Shown: positions 51,329 to 60,557 of the stretch, piece after piece | Layout of the letters: each line of letters opens with the position of its first letter | How positions within the stretch are numbered: position 1 is the first letter of the stretch | Assembly (NCBI RefSeq): GCF_019972155.1 | Contig: NZ_BOVL01000021.1 | Coordinates: forward strand, 174,501 to 238,500 | DNA from: Bradyrhizobium sp. RD5-C2 | GTDB lineage: Bacteria > Pseudomonadota > Alphaproteobacteria > Rhizobiales > Xanthobacteraceae | Reading direction: 5' to 3' | Length of the DNA stretch: 64,000 bases | The notes under the pieces: model-generated | Told to the model about the DNA's origin: nothing | The model's database searches: none | The model's input: only the letters and a program-made list of their open reading frames with translations | Translations under genes and position numbers: made by a program

Positions 51329-53614
51329 TCAGAACTTCACGTTGACGGACAGTTCGGCGGTGCGCGGCATGCCCAGCAGCCACTGTCCCGTGCCGTTCGA
51401 AGTCACCGCGTAGACCTTGTCGAACAAATTGTAGACCCGGAACGCGACCGTGGTGCGGTCATCCGGCTTCCACCTGATGCCGCCATTGACCACATTGTAG
51501 CCCGGCCGCAACTGGGTGTTGGCAAGGTCTGAGTACATCGCACCGACCATTTGCACGCCGCCATAGACCGACCAGTTCGGCGCGAAGTCCCAGGTCAGCC
51601 AGACGTTGGCGACCTTTTGCGGCACGTTGATTGGGACATTGCCGGCATAGCTGACGAGCTTGCCGCTCACCAACTGGCTGTTGTTGTCGTATTTGGCCTG
51701 CAGCAGCGCGACATTGGTGTCAATGCGCCAGCCATCATTCAGCGCCAGCCCGACGGATGCCTCGACCCCGCGGGATGATTGCTGACCGACCTGCAGCGCC
51801 GGACCGGTGGGAGCGTTGGGATCGGCAATAAGCAGATTGTTCTTGACGATCTGATAGCCGGCCAGCGTCCACTCGCCGCGGCCGCCCAGGAATGACTGCT
51901 TAACGCCGAACTCGGTCTGCTTGCCGGTGGAAAGCTGGAAGGTCTTTTGCGAGGCCGCCAGCGAGATGATGTTGCCGACCGGATCGACGCCGACCGCATA
52001 CTGGCCATAGAACGCGAGGTTCTTGATCGGCTCATACACGATGCCGGCGCGCCAGCTCGTGCCCGACAGCGTGGTTTCGAAGCTGTTCGTCGGTGTCTTG
52101 TAGTCAGTACGGTCGACCTCAGGGCGATCGTACCTGACGCCAGTGACGAGCGACAACTGATCGGTCAGCGATAGCCGATCTTCGACGAACAGCGCGTATT
52201 GATTGACGTTTGCATTGAAGCCCGGCGTGGTCGGAGACTTGGTCACAAAGAACGACCCGGGATCAAACACATAGGGAGCGACCGAGGAGTTCGTGGGAAT
52301 GGACGGAACGCTTGAGTTGTTGGTATGGAAGAACTCGATGTGATTGACGTCGAAACCGGTCACGAACCGGTTCTCGAGGCCGAAGATGTGGCCGCTGAAG
52401 GTCGCATCCATGCGGTTGCCGGCCTGCTTCTGATCGTGGAATATCTCAAGATAGCTCGTGCGATCGATCAGCTGCGTCTTGGGGTTGAAAGTGTAGTTTT
52501 CGATATCGCGCCAGTGCCGCGCGCTGGTCAGATAATACAGCGTGTTGTTGACCTTGATGCCGTCGGCGACATCCCACTCGGTCTTGAACTGGGTCCAGCT
52601 GTCCTGGTAGCGGATCGCGCTGTCCGATGCGTTGTAGTTCTTGAAACGCAGCGCGTCCTGGATCTGGCCGTTGATCAGCGGCGTGCCGAAATAGCGCGAC
52701 GGACTGCGGTCGCCATAGTCTTCGGAGAGCGTAAAGGCGAGATTTTCCGATGCCTGCACGCGCACGGCGGCGGAGACCACTGCATTCGAGGTCTTGTCGC
52801 GATCGACCCAGCCGTCCGACATGTTGCCGGTGGCGTTGATGCGGTACGACACATTGGGATTGATCGGACCGGTGCTGTCGACCGAAAGCCGTCGCGTCAG
52901 GTTGCTGTCGAGCGAGACCTCGGCCTCGTTGTAGGGCGTGCCCTGCGGCTTTTTCGGAACGACGTTGATGACGCCGCCGATCGCGCCTTCGCCATACAGC
53001 ACGGAGGCCGGACCGCGCAGCACCTCGATGCGCTGCGTCGACCAGGTGTCGTAGGGGAACGTCAGGGTGCCGGAGCCGATATAGAAGCGCGTGCCGTCAT
53101 ACAATGTCATTACCGAGTTGCTTCCGGCAAAACCGCGGGTGCTGAACGACAGGCCGCCATTGCCGGGGGCCGGCGTTGCAATGAACCCGGCCGCATTCTG
53201 GGTGACGGCGTCGAGCACATTATGCTGGCCGCGTTCGGCGATGGTCTGCGCCGTGATGATCTCTACGCTGGCCGGCGTCTGCAGCGGCGTCAAATTGAGA
53301 CGGCTGCCGGTGCCTCCTGGCGTGGTGGCGTTGAGCGTCGGCGATGCCGATCCCGATGCGCCTGACGCCGCGGCGCGAGGCGCGCCGGCGGTTGCCGCCG
53401 TTGCGGGTCTGGCGCGTGACCGCGATGCAGCGGCGGTATTGCTGCTTCGCGCCGCGGGCTTGGGCCTTGAGGATGTCGAGGGTGCGACCTCGATCGGATC
53501 GAGCGTCGTGGGTGGAGCTGTTTGTGCCGAGCTTTCAGCCGGCAGCAGTAGCGATGACAGGGAGCAAACGAGACCGAGGCGCCATTTGCGCGCAGCGGGA
53601 GAGGACGGAGACAT
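51329..53614 (-). CDS. TonB-dependent outer-membrane receptor under cobalamin riboswitch control
   Basis: 761 residues: a signal peptide, a TonB-box-like LDPIEVAP, an Ala/Ser/Arg-rich linker (about 45-90), a plug domain (TPASVEIITAQTIAERGQHN, RIEVLRGPASVLYGEGAIGG) and a 22-strand-type barrel ending SVNVKF with terminal Phe. By sequence it resembles siderophore receptors (NVLDAVTQNAAGF, YALFVEDRLSLTDQLSLVTG), but the upstream riboswitch says its expression is turned off by cobalamin. Corrinoid, cobinamide or cobalt-chelate uptake is therefore likely. Co-transcribed with a PepSY protein. ATG 53614 gives a normal signal peptide. Confidence 0.85.
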   Translation of the reverse strand: MSPSSPAARKWRLGLVCSLSSLLLPAESSAQTAPPTTLDPIEVAPSTSSRPKPAARSSNTAAASRSRARPATAATAGAPRAAASGASGSASPTLNATTPGGTGSRLNLTPLQTPASVEIITAQTIAERGQHNVLDAVTQNAAGFIATPAPGNGGLSFSTRGFAGSNSVMTLYDGTRFYIGSGTLTFPYDTWSTQRIEVLRGPASVLYGEGAIGGVINVVPKKPQGTPYNEAEVSLDSNLTRRLSVDSTGPINPNVSYRINATGNMSDGWVDRDKTSNAVVSAAVRVQASENLAFTLSEDYGDRSPSRYFGTPLINGQIQDALRFKNYNASDSAIRYQDSWTQFKTEWDVADGIKVNNTLYYLTSARHWRDIENYTFNPKTQLIDRTSYLEIFHDQKQAGNRMDATFSGHIFGLENRFVTGFDVNHIEFFHTNNSSVPSIPTNSSVAPYVFDPGSFFVTKSPTTPGFNANVNQYALFVEDRLSLTDQLSLVTGVRYDRPEVDRTDYKTPTNSFETTLSGTSWRAGIVYEPIKNLAFYGQYAVGVDPVGNIISLAASQKTFQLSTGKQTEFGVKQSFLGGRGEWTLAGYQIVKNNLLIADPNAPTGPALQVGQQSSRGVEASVGLALNDGWRIDTNVALLQAKYDNNSQLVSGKLVSYAGNVPINVPQKVANVWLTWDFAPNWSVYGGVQMVGAMYSDLANTQLRPGYNVVNGGIRWKPDDRTTVAFRVYNLFDKVYAVTSNGTGQWLLGMPRTAELSVNVKF

Positions 53615-53623
53615 GAAAAGACT

Positions 53624-53648
53624 CGCGGTAACGTGGCACGTCACCGCG
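53624..53648 (-). promoter_or_regulatory. Hairpin just before the TonB receptor start, probable expression platform
   Basis: Arms CGCGGT/ACCGCG and ACGTG/CACGT form a nearly perfect 25-nt stem-loop that ends about 10 nt before the ATG. It lies downstream of the cobalamin aptamer and could control ribosome access. Confidence 0.5.
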
Positions 53649-53730
53649 AACGCGGACTGGCGCAGTGCCCGAAAGGCAATGCTCCGATCCCACCAGGACG
53701 CCCCCGCCCGATGTGCTCGCGTGTGACCAC

Positions 53731-53915
53731 GACTGACGGCAGGTCTCCTGGCTCACGGGTCATCGCCTGTCGACGCCTTCCCGGGCCTGAAAGGCCCAGT
53801 GGCAAATTGACGAAAGGCTCGCCGTTTACAGTTGCGGGGACAGCTGCGGCATTGGGGTTACCCTCGCACCGCATTCCCTTTTGATCCCCGAAGGGAACCG
53901 TCGAGAGAAACGATA
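53731..53915 (-). ncRNA. Cobalamin (AdoCbl) riboswitch
   Basis: The minus strand carries the B12-box and associated conserved blocks in order: AAAGGGAATGCGGTGCGAG, GCTGTCCCCGCAACTGTAAA, GCGAGCC, GCCACTGGG, CGGGAAGGCG, GATGACCCGTGAGCCAGGAG, and GACCTGCC. This is a class I cobalamin aptamer in front of the TonB receptor gene, about 120 nt upstream of its start. Binding of cobalamin is expected to reduce expression of the receptor and PepSY genes. Confidence 0.95.
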
Positions 53916-54023
53916 GGTGGTGCGGGATGGGCTGTCAATTCGACGCGATTGTCGCACGCATGCTTTGCGCGGCGGTGCTGCGGCGATGACACAGCGGCAT
54001 CTGCGGCTGACGCGGAGCGGTAA

Positions 54024-54160
54024 CCCGTCATCCCCGCGCAAAGGCTTTGCCTTTGTCGCTGGAGGAGCGCGGCACGCGCGTCTCGAAGGATGCACGGCCC
54101 GGCTGGTGGCCGTCGATCCTTCGAGACGCCGCTTCGCGGCTCCTCAGGATGACGGAGAAC
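54024..54160. repeat. Extragenic palindromic repeat, family B copy
   Basis: It begins AACCCGTCATCCCCGCGCAA, has the centre CGGCCCGGCTGGTGGCCGT, and ends GGCTCCTCAGGATGACGG. Same family as 14674-14785. It separates cobW from the riboswitch. Confidence 0.75.
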
Positions 54161-54167
54161 CTTCACA

Positions 54168-55097
54168 TCACTCTGCTTCGACGCATCCCTGCATCACCTC
54201 ATCGATCTCGGCCCGCGACAGCGCGCCCATCTCGGCGATGAACACGATTCGCGTGCGCGGCACGCCGGGTACCGGCACGCCGCCGGCAGCCAGCGTCGCG
54301 CGTCCGCCGGCGAGTTGAAATACCGTCAGCCGGCCGGGCTGCTCCACCGTCTCGAACAATCCCTTCGCACGCGCCAGCTTCGGCGCCAGTCTGCCGATCG
54401 CCTGCTGCAAGCGCGGCAGCGCTACCTTCCGCTCCGACGTCCAGCTCAGCGTTTCGAACCGGTCGGATACCGGCCGTCGCGGCGCGGTCTCGCGCGGCGC
54501 CGGCAACTGATCGAGGTCGGCCGGAAACAGCAGCGCGGCCGGCACCTCGCCATGCGGCGCATCGACCACCACGGCCGCCGGACGCACCGCCCGCACCGCA
54601 TCGCGGATCGCTGTGCACGCGGCTGCATCGGCCAGATCGACCTTGCTCAGCGCCACCACATCGGCCGCCCGCAACTGCGACCGCAGCAGCGCATCGTTCA
54701 GCATCGCCGCCGGCTGTGTCGCGTCGACCACGCACAGCACGGTCTCCAGCGGCGCCTCCTTCCAGATCACGGGATCCATCAGGTTGCGCACGATGTCGGC
54801 GGGATCGGCGATCCCGCTGGTCTCGATCACGATGAATTCGGGACGCGGATCACGCCGCAGCAGGGTTGCGAGCGTGCGCAGCAGATCGCCTTCCAGCGTG
54901 CAGCAGATGCAGCCATTGCTGAGGCTGACCACGCCATCGCTGGCGCCGGCGATCAGCTCCGCGTCGATGTTGATCGCGCCGAAATCATTGACCACGGCAG
55001 CGATGCGCCGCCCTTGCGCATGCGCCAGCAGATGGTTGACGACCGTGGTCTTGCCCGCCCCGAGAAAACCCGCGACCAGCAGGATCGGGACCGGCAT
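54168..55097 (-). CDS. CobW/COG0523-family G3E GTPase metallochaperone
   Basis: 309 residues: P-loop GFLGAGKTTVVN at the N-terminus, the metal-binding CxCC motif in SNGCICCTLEGDLL, guanine-specificity SKVDL, and a C-terminal CobW domain (ETLSWTSERKVALPRLQQAI). COG0523 proteins deliver Co, Zn or other metals; the cobalamin-regulated receptor nearby favours cobalt, without proof. It starts one base after the amidohydrolase stop, so the two are co-transcribed. Upstream in-frame codons overlap that gene. No His-rich tail, unlike many zinc-type members. Confidence 0.85.
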   Translation of the reverse strand: MPVPILLVAGFLGAGKTTVVNHLLAHAQGRRIAAVVNDFGAINIDAELIAGASDGVVSLSNGCICCTLEGDLLRTLATLLRRDPRPEFIVIETSGIADPADIVRNLMDPVIWKEAPLETVLCVVDATQPAAMLNDALLRSQLRAADVVALSKVDLADAAACTAIRDAVRAVRPAAVVVDAPHGEVPAALLFPADLDQLPAPRETAPRRPVSDRFETLSWTSERKVALPRLQQAIGRLAPKLARAKGLFETVEQPGRLTVFQLAGGRATLAAGGVPVPGVPRTRIVFIAEMGALSRAEIDEVMQGCVEAE

Positions 55098-55098
55098 C

Positions 55099-56589
55099 TC
55101 AGCCCCCAGTGACCGGCCGGCGCACCGGCCGGCCCGGCCGTGCGGCGACGTCAAGCACCCCATCGTTGATCAGCGGCTGGCCGCTGACCACGAGATGCTG
55201 CACGCCTTCCGCCGGGCGGTTCATCGCGGAGAAGGTCGCGCGATCGCTCAGCGTCTCGAAGTCGAACACCACGACGTCAGCGTCGGCGCCCGCCTGCAGC
55301 CTGCCCTTGGCACGCATCGCCGGCGTGCTCGCGGACAGGATTTCCGCCGGGATCAGCGCGCATTTGCGGATGCCCTCGAGCAGCGACACCTTCCGACGCT
55401 CGCGCACCCATTCGCGGATGAAGCGGGTGAAGCAGCCGGCTGAACGCGGATGCGAGGTGGCATCGTCAGGCAGCGGCCAGGCGTCGCCGGTATAGGGGCG
55501 GCCATCCGACAGCGTCCACGGCATCGCGTCGGACGCGATCGCACCACCCGGATACAGCACCGCCATGTCGAGCAGGTCGCGATGATGCTGATTGTTCTCG
55601 ATATCGAGCACATGCCACAGCACCAGCGTCGAGGGTTCCGCGGCCTGCGCGGCCAGCAACTCCTCGCGGCTGCCGAAGCGGTGACCGTCGGTCACGCGCT
55701 GCACCGAATCATAGCCGAGGCCGTTGCGCTCCTCGAACTTGGGATCGCTGAAGAAGGTCGCCGCCAGCACGGTCGAGCCGGTGCCGTAGGGATAGGCCTC
55801 CACCGTGATCGGCAGGCCCTGCGCCTGCGCCTTGGCGATCAGCGCCACACAGCGCTCGATGTCCGTCTTGCTCGACGAGTTGAAGTGACAGATGTGCATG
55901 TGCGCGCCGGTCGCGCCGGCATAGCCGATCAGGCGGATATAGGCCTCGGCCGCGCTCTCGGGATCGATGCGGGACATGTAGGCGACATGGGTAAAGGTCG
56001 GCACCGCATGATCGGCCGCGAGCTGGCACACCGCAGTCAATTCCTGCACGCCGGCGCCAGGCGCGTAGGCGTTGAGAATACCGATGCCGATGCCACCCTC
56101 ATTCAGAGCGTTGGCAAGGCGCGCCAGAATGCCGCCGACCTCGCTCTCGGTCGCCACGTTCTCGATCCAGCGGCGATCGCGCATCGCGGCGCCGAACGAT
56201 TCCAGCGAGCTTTCCGAATTCGAGCCGGTCATCGCGCCGATCCGCGCGAACGCCCAGTTGGCCGCGGCGCCGTAGTTCAGCACCCGCCCCTTCTCGGCCT
56301 GGCGCTTGTACCAAGATGCCACCGGCAGCACGCCGGCCTCGAGGTCGAGCGACGTGGTCACCCCGTCGAACGCCTGCATGCGATCGGCCGGTATGGTCTG
56401 GCCGTGCGCGTGCAGGTCGATGAAGCCGGGCGCCACCACGAGTCCGGTGGCATCGATCTGCCGCTCCGCGCCGCCAAGCCCGGTGCCGACCGCGGCGATC
56501 TTGCCGTCGACAACGGCGACGTCGCCGATCGCGTCCATCCCGCTGGCCGGATCCACCACCCGGCCGCCGCTGATCACCAAACCACCCAT
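55099..56589 (-). CDS. N-acyl-D-amino-acid deacylase-like amidohydrolase
   Basis: 496 residues of the metal-dependent amidohydrolase superfamily: a small beta domain (GGLVISGGRVVDPASGMDAI), the metal motif PGFIDLHAHG, later histidines in TFTHVAYMSR and HMHICHFNSS, Asp in ASDAMPW, and the closing beta domain with GADADVVVFDFETL. It resembles D-aminoacylases and related hydrolases; the substrate is not fixed. ATG 56589 follows GGGAG; a GTG at 56616 would add nine residues. It is co-directional and nearly contiguous with cobW. Confidence 0.8.
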   Translation of the reverse strand: MGGLVISGGRVVDPASGMDAIGDVAVVDGKIAAVGTGLGGAERQIDATGLVVAPGFIDLHAHGQTIPADRMQAFDGVTTSLDLEAGVLPVASWYKRQAEKGRVLNYGAAANWAFARIGAMTGSNSESSLESFGAAMRDRRWIENVATESEVGGILARLANALNEGGIGIGILNAYAPGAGVQELTAVCQLAADHAVPTFTHVAYMSRIDPESAAEAYIRLIGYAGATGAHMHICHFNSSSKTDIERCVALIAKAQAQGLPITVEAYPYGTGSTVLAATFFSDPKFEERNGLGYDSVQRVTDGHRFGSREELLAAQAAEPSTLVLWHVLDIENNQHHRDLLDMAVLYPGGAIASDAMPWTLSDGRPYTGDAWPLPDDATSHPRSAGCFTRFIREWVRERRKVSLLEGIRKCALIPAEILSASTPAMRAKGRLQAGADADVVVFDFETLSDRATFSAMNRPAEGVQHLVVSGQPLINDGVLDVAARPGRPVRRPVTGG

Positions 56590-56796
56590 CTCGCCACTCC
56601 CCGCATTGTCCGACACCGCGGTCCCGGCCGGCCGCTTTTGCTAAGGCTTACGACCGGACCTCAGCGAGGCCAAGAGACAAAAATGCATCGCATCCATCGC
56701 AACGCCCGATCGAGATCGTTACAGCATGGTGTAGTGCAATCGTCCCTCGCGCGATGCGAGAAGGCGGCGTCGATCGGGATGATTGTAGCTAGGTCT

Positions 56797-57192
56797 CTAC
56801 CTTGCGGTGGCGCGTCGCGGCGCCAGCCCCCTCCAGAGATCGCGACTCGGCCTGGTTCGGCTGGAGACGATCGTCGGCGGGGTCCGGTCCTTCGCGATGG
56901 CCGCCTCGAACGCGCGACGCAGTCGGGGATTTTCAATTTGCGCCTCGAAACGTCGGACAATGGCCTCGGCATCCGCATCGTTGCCGGTGATGGCAACGCA
57001 CAGGTCCGAGGTCGTCCGGCGGAAGAAGTGGAACGTGCCATCGGCCGCGCCGCCCGACCGATCGAGCTCTCCAGCCATTGCGAGCACTTGCATCCGGTCG
57101 GTGTTATCGCGCGTCACCGCGAAGCGCAGCACGGCGAGTTGCCAGGCGCAGAGCAGCCTGCCCTGCGGTTCGGTCGCTCCGTCGCTGCGCAT
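56797..57192 (-). CDS. Hypothetical protein (131 aa)
   Basis: From the ATG at 57192 the frame gives a coherent sequence with alternating strands and helices (WQLAVLRFAVTRDNTDRMQV, GTFHFFRRTTSDLCVAITG, AEAIVRRFEAQIENPRLRRA) and a basic tail. Codon use is similar to neighbours. No family recognised, no signal peptide. The frame extends upstream to 57294, but that part is Arg-rich and less convincing. It stands alone between the amidohydrolase and ABC genes. The 180 bp from 56617 to 56796 hold nothing I can identify. Confidence 0.5.
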   Translation of the reverse strand: MRSDGATEPQGRLLCAWQLAVLRFAVTRDNTDRMQVLAMAGELDRSGGAADGTFHFFRRTTSDLCVAITGNDADAEAIVRRFEAQIENPRLRRAFEAAIAKDRTPPTIVSSRTRPSRDLWRGLAPRRATAR

Positions 57193-57322
57193 CGATCGAA
57201 TACCCCGCGCGCCGATCCATGGCGCGGCGCGACTATCGTTGCGCGGGAATAGGTTTTCGAGGGGAGCGCGCGCGCGATCGCATAGGAATCGCATAGGCGG
57301 AGCGCACGGAGTCCGAATTCGC

Positions 57323-59179
57323 TCAAATCCCCTCGAATTGCAGCCGCGCCAGCCGCGCGTAGAGGCCGTTGGCCGCCACCAGCTCGGCGTGGGTGCCCTG
57401 CTCGACGATCCGGCCCTGGTCCATCACAAGGATGCGGTCGCAGGACAGCACGGTGGCCAGGCGATGCGCGATCACGAGTGTGGTGCGATGACGCATCAAT
57501 TCCTCCAGCGCGGTCTGCACCAGCGTCTCGCTCTCGGCATCGAGCGCCGAGGTGGCCTCGTCGAGCAGCAGCAACGGCGCATCGCGCAGGATCGCGCGCG
57601 CGATCGCGATGCGCTGGCGCTGACCGCCGGACAGCGTTACGCCGCGCTCGCCGAGCTGGGCGTCGAAGCCTTCAGGCAGCCGGCGCAGGAATTCGGTGGC
57701 ATGGGCGAGGTCGGCGGCGCGCTCGACCTCGGCATCGGTGGCGTCGGGCCGGCCGAACCGGATGTTGTCGCGGGCGCTCGCGGCGAACACCACGGAATCC
57801 TGCGGCACCAGCGCGACCCGCGCGCGCACCTCGGCCGGATCGGCCTGCCGAATCGGCACGCCGTCGAGCGAGATGATGCCCGATTTCGGATCGTAGAAGC
57901 GCAGCAGCAAATGGAACAGCGTGCTCTTGCCGGCGCCGGACGGGCCGACGATCGCGACCTTCTCGCCCGAGCCGACCTTCAGCGACACGCCGTCGACCGC
58001 CAGCGCATTGGGCCGGGTCGGATAGGCGAAGCTGACATTGTCGAAACCGACATCGCCGCGCGCAGGCTGCGGCAGTGCGCGCGGCGAAGCGGGAGCTGCG
58101 ATCTGCGGCCTGACGCGCAAGATCTCGAACAGCCGTTCGGCGGCGCCCGATGCGGCCGAGACCTCGCCCCAGACCTCGCTGAGCTGGCCGAGGCCGCTCG
58201 CGGCGAAGGCCGTGTAGAGAATGAACTGGCCGAGCCGGCCCGGGCTGATGGCGCCGATCAGCACGTCGTGCGAGCCGACCCACAAAATTACGACGACGCT
58301 GGCGAACACGATGAAGATGACGATCAGCGTCAGCACCGCACGCGCCTTGGTCGAGCTGCGCGCGGCCTCATAGGCCTGCTCGACCTCGCTGGCAAAGCGC
58401 GTCCGGGCGAGCCGCTCACCGGTATAGGCCTGCACGGTGCGGATCGCATTGACCAGTTCGCTCGCATAGGCGCTGGCATCGGCCAGCGTGTCCTGGGCGT
58501 TGCGCGAAAGCCGCCGCACCCAGCGACCGAACGCGACCAGCGGAATCACGATCATCGGAATCGCGAGCAGCACGAAGCCCGAGAGCCGCGGGCTCGTGAT
58601 CACCATCATTGTGGCGGCGCCGAAGAACAGCATCAGATTCCGCAGCGCAATCGACACCGAGGCGCCGACCGCGGACTTGATCTGCGTGGTGTCGGCGGTG
58701 AGCCGCGACACCAATTCGCCTGACCGTGCGGAATCAAAGAACGAAGGCGAGAGCGAAATCAAATGCGCGAACACGTCGCGCCGGAGATCGGCGACGATGC
58801 GTTCACCGATCGTCATCACGAGGTAGTAGCGCGAGGCGCTGGCACAGGCGAGCACGGCAACGACCGCGATCATCACGCTGAAATAGCTGTTGATCATCGC
58901 GATGCCTTCGGGCGTGAAGCCGAGGTCGATCATCCGCCGCACCGCGACCGGCACGATCAGCGTGGTGATCGCCGCGATCGTCAGCGAGATCAGCGCGAGG
59001 ATCGCGCGTCCCTTGTAGCGCGCCACATAGGGCGCGAGCGCAAGCAAAGGCCGCAAGCGGGCACGGCTCTTCGCCGGCTCCATGATCTGGCTCTCGATGA
59101 AGGCCTCCTCATCGAGCAACGCGTCGCGCGGCGGCTCGGGGGCGCCGCGGGGGGTCTCAAGCTGTTCGGCTACACTCAT
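57323..59179 (-). CDS. MsbA-like ABC exporter (fused TMD-NBD)
   Basis: 618 residues: a soluble N-terminal extension of about 45, six TM helices (about 50-335) and an ATPase domain. Walker A is GPSGAGKST, the Q-loop VALVPQDSVVF, the signature LSGGQRQRIAIARA, Walker B LLLLDEATSALD, and the H-loop LVIAHRLATV; all are intact. The homodimer would export a lipid or hydrophobic compound. The second intracellular loop carries GELVSRLTADTTQIKSAVG, typical of the MsbA/BmrA type. It is divergent from rpmE. Confidence 0.85.
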   Translation of the reverse strand: MSVAEQLETPRGAPEPPRDALLDEEAFIESQIMEPAKSRARLRPLLALAPYVARYKGRAILALISLTIAAITTLIVPVAVRRMIDLGFTPEGIAMINSYFSVMIAVVAVLACASASRYYLVMTIGERIVADLRRDVFAHLISLSPSFFDSARSGELVSRLTADTTQIKSAVGASVSIALRNLMLFFGAATMMVITSPRLSGFVLLAIPMIVIPLVAFGRWVRRLSRNAQDTLADASAYASELVNAIRTVQAYTGERLARTRFASEVEQAYEAARSSTKARAVLTLIVIFIVFASVVVILWVGSHDVLIGAISPGRLGQFILYTAFAASGLGQLSEVWGEVSAASGAAERLFEILRVRPQIAAPASPRALPQPARGDVGFDNVSFAYPTRPNALAVDGVSLKVGSGEKVAIVGPSGAGKSTLFHLLLRFYDPKSGIISLDGVPIRQADPAEVRARVALVPQDSVVFAASARDNIRFGRPDATDAEVERAADLAHATEFLRRLPEGFDAQLGERGVTLSGGQRQRIAIARAILRDAPLLLLDEATSALDAESETLVQTALEELMRHRTTLVIAHRLATVLSCDRILVMDQGRIVEQGTHAELVAANGLYARLARLQFEGI

Positions 59180-59372
59180 TATCTAGACCGGTTCTATTGC
59201 CCCCCACATAGGCCCCCGGACCCCCGGCTGGCAAATCCGGTAAAGTCCCAATCCGGTGATGGGCTTAAGCCCTTTCTTGGCTTGTTTTGGGCGGCACCAT
59301 GGGTTATAGAGCCGCCCAAATCCCGTATCCAATACATCTTGAGACGGGCGCTGGCGCGCCGAAGGAACTGCC

Positions 59373-59600
59373 ATGAAAGCCGATATTCATCCGAATTATC
59401 ATACGATTAAGGTCGTCATGACCGACGGCACCGAGTACCTGACCCGCTCCACCTGGGGCAAGGAAGGCGACACGCTGAACCTCGACATCGACCCCAAGTC
59501 GCACCCGGCCTGGACCGGCGGCAGCCAGCAGCTGATGGACCGCGGCGGTCGTGTCTCGCGCTTCCAGAAGAAGTTTTCGGGCTTCCTCAAGAAGGACTAA
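59373..59600 (+). CDS. rpmE: 50S ribosomal protein L31
   Basis: 75 residues beginning MKADIHPNYHTIKVVMTDGT, the L31 signature, and ending in the basic FQKKFSGFLKKD. The CxxC zinc ligands of E. coli L31 are absent, as is common in alphaproteobacteria. AAGGAA precedes the start. A strong intrinsic terminator follows at 59634. Confidence 0.95.
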   Translation: MKADIHPNYHTIKVVMTDGTEYLTRSTWGKEGDTLNLDIDPKSHPAWTGGSQQLMDRGGRVSRFQKKFSGFLKKD

Positions 59601-59633
59601 GTCCGCTTCGGGATTACCCCTGCGTTCACACGC

Positions 59634-59662
59634 AAAACGCCCCTGTTTCGGGGGCGTTTTTG
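59634..59662 (+). terminator. Intrinsic terminator of rpmE
   Basis: AAAACGCCCC, a short loop, then GGGGGCGTTTTT: a GC-rich stem followed by a T-run, 34 bp after the rpmE stop. Confidence 0.9.
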
Positions 59663-59712
59663 TTTTCGGGCTGCTCCGGATCGGCCGGACAGACGAGCGC
59701 GCGGCTCTCTCC

Positions 59713-59838
59713 ATGCGTCGTCCTGGCGAAGGCCAGGACCCATAACCACCGCATTCGGTGATGAACGGCATCGCGGCCCCAGCGCGCGCAACAATTGAGG
59801 ATTGGGGTAATAGGTCCTGGCCTTCGCCAGGACGACAT
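59713..59838. repeat. Extragenic palindromic repeat
   Basis: CGTCCTGGCGAAGGCCAGGA at the left end is mirrored by TCCTGGCCTTCGCCAGGACG at the right. It contains CCCATAACCACCGCATTCGG, a wording shared with the repeat at 63664-63823. It lies between rpmE and the convergent lysE-type gene. Confidence 0.75.
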
Positions 59839-59925
59839 TGAGTGTGTGGCGACGCGTACACCTCAATCGTCGTCCTGCGCAAACACGCGCGCGAGGCGGG
59901 CACTGCCAGTTAGATCGCCGTGACC

Positions 59926-60543
59926 CTAGCGATCCCCAAAGGCGAGCCGCGCGCCGAGCGCGACCAGGATGCTGCCGCCGATCCGCTGCATGAGCCGCTG
60001 CGACCTGCGCGAGCGCTGCAGCTTCGCCATCACGGCGCTGGCAAAGAACACGCAGACGATATCGACCGCCGAGAACGTCAAATTGACTGTCGTGCCGAGC
60101 AAAAACAGCTGGGCCCAGACCGGCAGGCTGGCCGACGCATCGACGAACTGCGGCAGGAACGCCAGGAAGAAGATCGCGGTCTTCGGATTGAGCAGCTCGA
60201 CGACGATGCTTTGCGCGAAGGCGCGCTCCGGGGTAAGCGGCGCCAGCACGGGACGCTTGGCACTGTCACGATCGCGAAACAGCGACAGACCGAGCCAGAT
60301 CAGATAGGCCGCACCGGCAAGCTTCATCGCCATGAAAAGCGGCGGCACCGCATGAAACAGCAGCGCGAGGCCGGCGGCCGCGGCGACGACATGAACGTAG
60401 CCGCCAAGATGCAGGCCGAGCGAGGCCATCAGCCCCGCACGCCGGCCGCCTGCGAGGGTGCGGGCCGCGGCGTAGAGCATGGCCGGACCCGGGATCAGCG
60501 CGAAGGTCGTGGTTGTGACCGCGAAGGCGAGGTACAATTCCAT
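59926..60543 (-). CDS. LysE/RhtB-family exporter
   Basis: 205 residues with about six TM helices. Family landmarks: TTTTFALIPGPAMLYAAART at the N-terminus, GAAYLIWLGLSLFR, and VELLNPKTAIFFLAFLPQFV. These export amino acids or similar small molecules. It is 14 bp downstream of the paiB-like gene and divergent, with it, from a MocR regulator. Confidence 0.85.
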   Translation of the reverse strand: MELYLAFAVTTTTFALIPGPAMLYAAARTLAGGRRAGLMASLGLHLGGYVHVVAAAAGLALLFHAVPPLFMAMKLAGAAYLIWLGLSLFRDRDSAKRPVLAPLTPERAFAQSIVVELLNPKTAIFFLAFLPQFVDASASLPVWAQLFLLGTTVNLTFSAVDIVCVFFASAVMAKLQRSRRSQRLMQRIGGSILVALGARLAFGDR

Positions 60544-60557
60544 CGGTGGCTTTCGCC

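Noticed and set aside
56807..58723. Long plus-strand frame opposite the ABC exporter
   Set aside because: The antisense frame has no domains; the ABC motifs on the minus strand are complete.
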